This document shows, piece after piece, positions 12,301-21,300 of a DNA stretch of 64,000 nucleotides. Made by a program: the position numbers and the translations under genes. Under the pieces are notes generated by a model. The model was not told where the DNA came from, did not search any database, and worked only from the letters and a program-made list of their open reading frames with translations. Origin of the DNA: Anadara kagoshimensis. Taxonomy: Eukaryota; Mollusca; Bivalvia; Arcoida; Arcidae. Location of the stretch: assembly GCA_021292105.1 (NCBI GenBank), contig CM037861.1, positions 30,489,674 through 30,553,673 on the forward strand. The letters run 5' to 3'. Each line of letters opens with the position of its first letter. Position 1 is the stretch's first letter.

Positions 12301-15300
12301 TGATGTTGTTTAATATTGTCAGCCATCTTGTATTGTTTTCGTCTTGTGTTGTTATCTTCTTCTTTTATAGGAGCACCCAAACTTTAACTGTCATTCACCT
12401 GTCAATCAATATACTTACGTCATGTCACATAACCGGTTTGTCCAGTTCTTTACTTTCACCTCATTGGCTAGTCTTACATACTGGTCAGTTGTTTTGGCGC
12501 TCTTTAGTCATTTATGGTCATTGATTGACGTGTTTTTATTAGATCAATATTTCCAGCTACTTTAACATCAAAGGCTACAGTACATAAGTTTTTATAACTC
12601 AGAAGTTACCATGTAGGTCGAGACATTCTGGACCACATCTAGAATGTGAAGGTAAATGTGAATGTAAATGCGAATGTGAATGTGATATAATATAATATAT
12701 AAAAGAACCCAAGGAAGTATTTGTTATTCTTTACCTGAAATAAATACTGTGACATACAGGTTTAAATAATATGAATAAAGAACAATTGGGATAAAATCTA
12801 CTAGCCTTTATAAGTAGGTGGCCATTATATAGAGGTGGCCTTTAAAGTAGGTTAGACTGTATAAGCATTTCTCATTTGTTTAAACAATTTTTTCCTTTTT
12901 TCAGAATTTGTGAAGGCACAAAAAATAAAAATGGTAAGGTTGACATTTTACTAATTAGACTAATCATCTTTTTAATGATACATTTTGTAATACTTTTAAT
13001 GAATAAAATCATTCTATTATGTTTGATTTTTTTGTTTCAATATGGTTCAATATCGTGTTCTGTGCCAGAGGAAAATTCCCTTTTGTAGTGTCAAAGTGCT
13101 TTGGTAACTGAGTGTTCTAAAGTGTGTGCTTAGGAATCACAGTGCCTCTTACTGCCTAAGTTCAAATCACACTCTTTAGCGTTTCCAGTGTGAGAAAATT
13201 TTTCAGTTAGCTTGCTGAAGGTCGGTGGTTTCGCCCGCAATCCATGAACTGATGGCATTGATGCTTTCACTCATATTGCTTATATCTAGGCAGTTCTAGA
13301 ATGATGGAGAAAACCAGAGTACCTGTAGAAAACCACTAACCTTTGACAAGCTTTACCATGTTAAAATAGTTGAACTTAAAATATTTTCAAATAAAAAGTT
13401 TTTGTACGTAATAAGTTTAAGATACCCTCACCTGTAGAAGATAAATTGTTCTATTTCTGTATGTACTTCTGAAATAAATCATTATTTCCTTTGTTCTAGA
13501 TGTTCTTCAAGAACAAGTGCAGAAATACAAACAGGTGTTTATAGAAGCTTGTAGACAGGTAAGTGTCGAACGCTCGACTGTTAAGAGTTGCATTAACCCC
13601 AATAGTGATTTTGACATCATTTGGCCACCTAATGAGATCATATTCCAGCAATTTATTGTTCTTTTGTAATAAGATATTATTGTCAAATATGAAAAATTAC
13701 CAAAACCAGAATTAATATATTGAAATGAAACTTCATATCCTTCTTTATGTTTAGTTAAAGACTGTCCCAAGCACATAAGGTTGTCAGGTTGGATCTTTTA
13801 GTGTCCATTGTATGAAGTGATTGAGAGTACAGAACTCCCCTTTTGATGGGATGCTAATCTATCATGTTGACTAATCATCTTTTGTCATATCAAATTTCTT
13901 CAGTGAAGCTCTTGCTTGCTCCTAACCTCTAGTGAGATTTATGAATGATCATTACTGTTCGTACATATAAAATACTGTAGATTATTTTAATATTGCGAGT
14001 ATCAAATTTCGTGTACTTAACACTGAGCTTCTTTTCGCGAATACGTGTATTCACGTCAACAGTCCAGTTGCATATTTAATTTCGCATTCACTTCCATATA
14101 TACGTCACCCGAGTAGATACATTTTATCGGTGTTATTTATCATTTTCTTTTTAATAAATATTGTCTGAATAGCTGATGTAAAGTAAACATGTATGTAGAT
14201 ATTATTTTTACATGTATGGATAGTGGATACAAACGATGAAGATGTACTTTTTTACTCCCGATCGGGTAATACACATTTTGTTGTCACCGACAATGGAAGT
14301 CAAAGTTTGATCTTGCGCAAAGGTTGCGATATGTATTGGATGATTTGTTTAAACAAGGGGATAGGTTATAGTGTTTTAGACTAATGTTTCAGATTTTACA
14401 ATATTGTACTGTGGATATTATATTGTTCAGAATGACATGTGGTTTTGCATTCGAGCGTAGGAAGGCTTGAACTTTTGTGAAAGGATATTCGTATTTATTA
14501 TTTTGTTACGTTTCAACTTTGAAATCTAAACATGTCGTTGGAATTGCAAATTAAATTTTAATAAATTTTATTAATATCCCGATAAGCGATTGTCGAACCC
14601 TGGCACCTTTTACTCAAAACTGGCAGATAGGAAAGTGCCGAATGACCTCTGGCATAGGAATATATAATTATTGTTTGTTATGGCGGTGCTTTCTTCTTCA
14701 CCATATCATATAAACATAGGTACTGGTAATTATGTACGATCACCGTATATCAATGAAGAAGGAATCGGGAATGGCTTCAATCATTAAACAAACAAGACAC
14801 ACGCGAGATCTTACCGGGAAGACTTGATTAAAATTAATTACATGTGACCAGGAACTTACTTCTTTGCCGAAGGCTATTCTGTTACGAATGACAACTTTAA
14901 AGAAAGACTCGTACTTACCTTAATTAATTATTTATTTATTTATTTCAAAGACTTTATTGGTCAAATTTAATAAAAAAAATATCACAAATAAAAATAACAA
15001 AAATACAATAAAGAGCAAAATTTACTTTCAACTTGAAAATTACCGCAACTTCCGGTTTGTTGATCTTATAAAATGCCTTGAAAATTCTAGTCAAATTATC
15101 AAAATATTTTAATATTCAAGTCGCATTGGATTTTAAAATATTAAAATTTAGTAAAAAAAAAAAAAAAAGTTACACGTATCTATGGAAATATAAGGTACTT
15201 TATTGTATCTTATAATACATGCTATATATAGCTTTTACGTTCATAGTCTATTGCTGTCGTGTTTTAAATTTGGCTTATTAATTTTCGCGATTCTGGGAAT

Positions 15301-18300
15301 TTTCGTGTGATATTTGAATTCGCGACTGAGAATCCTTGCGAAATTATGCGTTAATAAATCTCTCGCGATAAAAAAGTAATCTACAGTAGTCAGTATAAGT
15401 TGTCCATGATCTGATGGCACAGTGTTTATAAATATGGACTGATTTAAATAATGCATATAAGTGTAACTAGCATATCGCCGTGTGTGTATAATCATGCCAG
15501 CTCAGGCTTTATTCATTACAATTACTCATAGCTAAAGCAGTCTATTTCAACATTACAATAGACTCGCAGTATACTTTGCCATCAGATCAAGGACGACCTA
15601 TAGCACAGATGAGATGGGTTTTGGGATCGGGTCGGGAAATTTTCTATGCAATTAACAGGAGTTGGGCATTTTTGGCTATGCAATTATGCGGGTAATTTTC
15701 AATAGAATAAATAAGAAATGGTTTTGGATTTCAAAATCCTATGCGATTAACCGATTTATGCGATTATCCGATATGCAATTAAGTGGTTTCGACTGTATTT
15801 AATATTTTGTCTGACTTTATATTTAAGGCTATGAAGATTGATGAAGCTTTATCACAGTATTTGGGTGAAGCAAGGGAACTACCTGTTGAAGAAGGTATAA
15901 AATAAAAAACACAACATCAAGACTTATTTTTATTAGGACATTTTATTTTTGCAAAACATCTGAGGCATGTCCAAATATGTGTTTGGTAATTACACTTTGG
16001 TCCAATCGGGTATTTCTAGGGACAGATATGAGTGTATTGATTGTTTAGCAGAAACATATTATACACATCTCAGATTTCCATGAAAATCAGTTCACCCTTT
16101 GAGAAATTGTAAAACTAGTTTTCCAAAGTCATATTGTGATGTAAATCATATTTATGTTTAATTGCCTTAGCAGCCAACTACAGTTGTCAATTCTATGGCA
16201 TAACATTAACTAAAGTGATTAGTTCAGAGTTTGAAGTTTACATTTATGAACCTCATTAGAACTGAGCTACTTGTACGTAATAATATTGATTTAAAAGAAA
16301 TCAGAAATTTTAACAATTAGTTTTCTCTGTTAGCTTCTCACAAATTAAACTAGGTGGCGTTTTCTTGATTATCCTCCAATTTTATTTGGGAAATTCTGTG
16401 GTCAGGCAGTCTAAAGCTCACTCTCATGAATCACAACATCTTTCACCTATTTGAATCCTATTTGGCAGGTTCTAGTGGGAGAAAGTTTGTCAGCTTTCTT
16501 GCCAAAGTTTGTTAGTTTTCTCCAGGTACTCGTATTTCCTCAACCATAAAAAAATGACCACCTCAATATAAGTTCAGGTATTTTCACTACATTCTAGCTA
16601 TGTTGTTACACTGTTACTGTTTTACCTTTTTTCATTCTTGCTCCTTTTAAAATTTTTTGGTGTTTCATTTCAGCTTTAGAAGTAATGGCTTCTGTACCAG
16701 TGAAAAAGTGCCAAAACTGTGGTCAAGATATGTTATTGAAAACAAAGAAAGATGGTAAAGGGTAAGTTTATATAACAAAGTGAGTTTTGGGTCAGTGTTT
16801 TAAATTTAGGGTGGCTTTTAGTTGTAACGGTTTTTAACATTGCATCAGCAATTTTTCAGCAATTGGTGACAAGAGCAAGTTTATAAATCTCCAAAGATTA
16901 ATCTAAGAACAGGTTTTTGTTTGTGTGAGATGTGTGTGTTGTATGGTCTGCCTTGTACTAGTGTGCACTCAGATGACTTTAAGGTATTAGGTCACAGAGT
17001 GAGTATGCTGCAGATAAGCATACCCCTGTCTTAAGGCCCCTTTGTATCCATGTTTTAACCAAAAATACCTTCTTTATAAAGAGCACTTAAAAGATCACCT
17101 GTCTATAAAGTTTATATTTCTTTGGTCCTGTGGATTGTCTTACAGGTTTAACTGTATTTGTTCATACCCATCCAGTTAATATACCCTCACAAACAATGTT
17201 TAAGGGGGTATATAGGAATCACCTTGTTTGTCTATCTGTCCATCCACCTGTCTGTGTGCCAGTCAGCCCCACTATTTGTGTATGCTCCATATCTTCCATG
17301 TTTATGGATCAATTTTCATCAAACTTGAAACAAATGTAAACCAACATGAAACTATATGTCACATAGCAAATTTGATGTCGGTCCATCTGCTTCGGCTTTG
17401 GAGATGGGGGATATTCCTCTCTCAAGAGACTGCTCTAGTTGAAGTGGCCATTTATCCACATATAACCTTGTTTGTTTTTCATTGTAACAGGTATTATATT
17501 GGTTGTATGGGTTATCCAGATTGTAAAAATGCTATATGGTTTCCTGATTGGGTTTTAGAAGCCACAGGTGATGAATCCAATTGTCAACAGGTAAGACCCA
17601 TGAGTTTAATGTCAACAAAATAAGATATACTTTGTACAGCACACACCAAACACAGGGGCATCAGCAAATCTCCACACGCACACACAGACACACACATAGA
17701 GAGAGAGAGAGATAGAGAGATCAGAAATGTCTACACACACATACAGGCAACGAATATTGTATAATATACATATACCTTCAACAATAACCAAAAAATCACA
17801 CATGTATTTTCCCATGGAATAGTAATTTGTCTTAGAACCACTAACATTGATACTTTAGAGTCTGTGATAACCATGAAAAACAATCCAGTCTCCTTTCACA
17901 AGAAATACCACTGCAATAGCTCAGTTGGTAGATTGTTTGCTCAGTAAGTCGGATGTCGTGGGTTTTAACCCCGACCGGGTCTGATCTAAGACTTGAAAGT
18001 GGGTAGCATGTATCCATTTATGCTATTATGTACAGATGAGCTTATAGCTGATGACGTCTTGATATAAGTGAAATATTTTTTTGTGGGATGTTAAACCCCA
18101 CTACTCAACTTAACTCCTTTAATGAGAAGTCACCAGCTGCTCTACAGAGTGAATTACTGTATGTAAATTGCAGAAATATCAAATTTCATTTTAAAATTTC
18201 TTGATTTTTTTTATGATAAACTAGTAATAGATATAAGGCCCCAACGCTCCACTTTTGTTAGGTGGTGTTGTAGTTGTCTTCAAATGGATCCCGTGGGATG

Positions 18301-21300
18301 CTGGTGTTAAGTGTTGAGAGACAGTATGAAATAAGATAATAAACACCAACATTTAAAAGACAACTGCTTTATTCCATGTTTTTGGTGGTATGGTCAAGCT
18401 TTTGGCCTGGGGTGGCCTTCATCAGGACTCTTCATGATTTTTTTTGCAATTTAATTTTCAGTGTCAGTCACGACAAATAAAATTCAAGTTCAAAAAAGGA
18501 CATGTTCCACCCATGATTCCACTAGAGTAAGTATATATATAATAATGATAAATTTACAAACAAAATAAAACAAACCCTGAACTAAACTCTTTTGTTGTAA
18601 CTTGGAGGCCTATGAGGGTTACAGATCAATGGAATCAATCACTACTTGTGGTACCAGCTAGAGAAATCTCAATCCGAGTTCTAATATATTTTGTTCAGAA
18701 TGAGACTTGAATTTGTGGGGGACCCTAGTGTTAGAAAATTTGTCAGTTAACTTATTCTGGAATATTCTGGATAGATTTCAGTTTTCTTTGGTTACTGTAC
18801 CTTTGCTCACAATTCCAAAACAGTTACTGACCCCTTGATATGAAAGAAAGCAACTAACTTTATAACTATCTGTCTCAAGATGCTGATAAATGCAGTTATG
18901 CTTAATTGGAACTGTATATCAGGTTTAACTATAAATAAATCTTGACTTTCAAATTTGTAATCAATATCAGTTTCCTTAAGTACTTGAGCACCATACCTGT
19001 TGACATTCCTAATTTTTAACCATGTACTTATAAAGTGAATGATGTCAATTTTGCATATAAAAAATCTTTTTTTCTCAGGTACACTGGCTGTATAGGTGGG
19101 TGTGATGATTTATTAACAGAGGCACTTGGTATATCTCGTCAAAAATCAGGTAAAATTTGCATTTTATATATACAGTAAAACCTCGTTATAATGCCCCTCG
19201 ATAACTTTGCCACCTCGCTTATCGCCACACTATTTTGAAGTCCTAAAATGCATTTTGTTTATGTTTTTCATAATGGGTCTCCCTCGATTTATTGCCAAAC
19301 CCCGTTATAACGCCAAAATTTGACTGAACAAATGGTGGCGATGAATTGAGGTTTTACTGTACATGTATTTGAAGTGACTAAGTGTCAAAGGATACATGTT
19401 CTAATACTAGTATGTTTATATCAGATCTCAATATTTGTACCTATAATGAAGTTATGAAAATTTACTAGAATCAGTTTAATGCCCCAGTCAAAATTCTTCC
19501 ACTTATATCAAGATTGCCACTTTCTGGTTGGTGTAGGATACCAGAGTACTCCAAGAAAACCATTGATTTTCTGCAAGTGAACTGACAGTATTTTTCACAC
19601 GAGTGTTTAATCTGAATGTAATGTAATTTGAAACTCAAATGTTACTCACGGTAGTGAGAAACACCACCATCTGTAAACAGATAATTTAGTTCACTTAGCC
19701 ACTGAGGATCCTGGAAAATATTAGATGTCTCTAATTAAAGTAGAATAACAAAAGAACACTAATGTAGCAGACAAATATACATTTATATATAGTCAAACAA
19801 CATTGACCTGTCCACTTGCCCTTCATAAATATGTTCATATAGGAGAATCCACCCATTACATAATGGGAAGTATAAGGATTTAAAGTCCATACATGAACCG
19901 TGTTCATGTTAAGTGTTTCTTGTTATCCAGATGAAATAAACATGTACGCGTTCCCTATTAACAAATAAACTTGTTCATGATAAATATTTGAATTAAAGTT
20001 TAAATGGACAGGTCAATGTTGTTTGCCTATAATACAGTATCTTATTAACAATAAACAAAAAATGCTAAACACTGGTATATTTTCAAGAATTCAGGCTTAT
20101 GCCCTTCATCAGGTATGTTTACTTTAAAAATAAAGTTATGATGTAATGCATAGTATGCATATACTGTAAACGTGTTGGTTTTGTTCTGTGAGTGGAAATT
20201 TTCAGGAAATCGTATTGTTCATATTTTGTGAGGGGGGTATTTTCACGGTTTTACCCATTCTTGTGTCCATAAAAAGGTCTTATCTTAATTCGTGAGGGGG
20301 AAAATTTAGCATTTTTGTTTTTAACAAAATTTCCACAACATTAACAGTATTTATGTATACATGTATATCATTAATTTCAGGGTTTAGTAGTAGTCAGAGG
20401 CCACGACAAGTTACAAATAATTCACGGAATACTCTAACCAATAATAGTTTTAACAATAGATCTAATAATTCTGACAATAATAGACAAACTGCTGTCGGGT
20501 CTAATAGAAATCAGTCTTCCAATTACCACACTGCTGCCACTAGTCACAATAATTCAGGAAGCATGTATCCGGGATCTCAAAGTACTTTTAATAGCCCAAA
20601 TAGTGGTCAGAATAGAAATAGGGGACCAAGTTCTCCGAGAGTTCCATTGTTGTCTGTAGAGCCATTTAATAGAGGTGGTAACAGTGCCGGTGGTGACATT
20701 GGCAGTGGTGGTGACAATAATGCTATAGTTTGTAATTGTGGTGATGATGCAATCCAGTTAACAGTTAGAAAAGAAGGACCTAACACTGGTCGTCAATTTT
20801 ACAAATGTGGCTCATCAAAATGTAACTTTTTCCTGTGGGCTGATGAGTCCGGGAGTGGTGGCGGAGGAGGGGCACCTGTTGGAGGAGGAAGTGGAGGACG
20901 TGGAAGAGGAATGTCAAATACATATAGTAGTAATTCAAATTCAGGGTATATACAGTATTTTATAATCTATCAAACATCAAATATTTCAAAAACTTCATAG
21001 GTCACTGTGAAACAAGGAATATGAAGAACCTTATGTCATTGCTTGTTCTTAATGTTATAAAAAATACATGTATGTCTGCGAAAGTGAAAGAGTGTTTAGA
21101 GACAGAATGTGTGAAAATACATGATATATTAGTTTTAAGAACTTAGATGGTTGAATGTAAAACATTTCCGTATACGTTAGACATTTTATGTTTACTTATT
21201 TTTTTTACTCCAGTTATCTTTACTTTGTTTCTAGATGGTTTAATTTTTTAACATTTCCATATATTAAACATTTTATGTTGACTTTTTTTTTTAAACTTAT

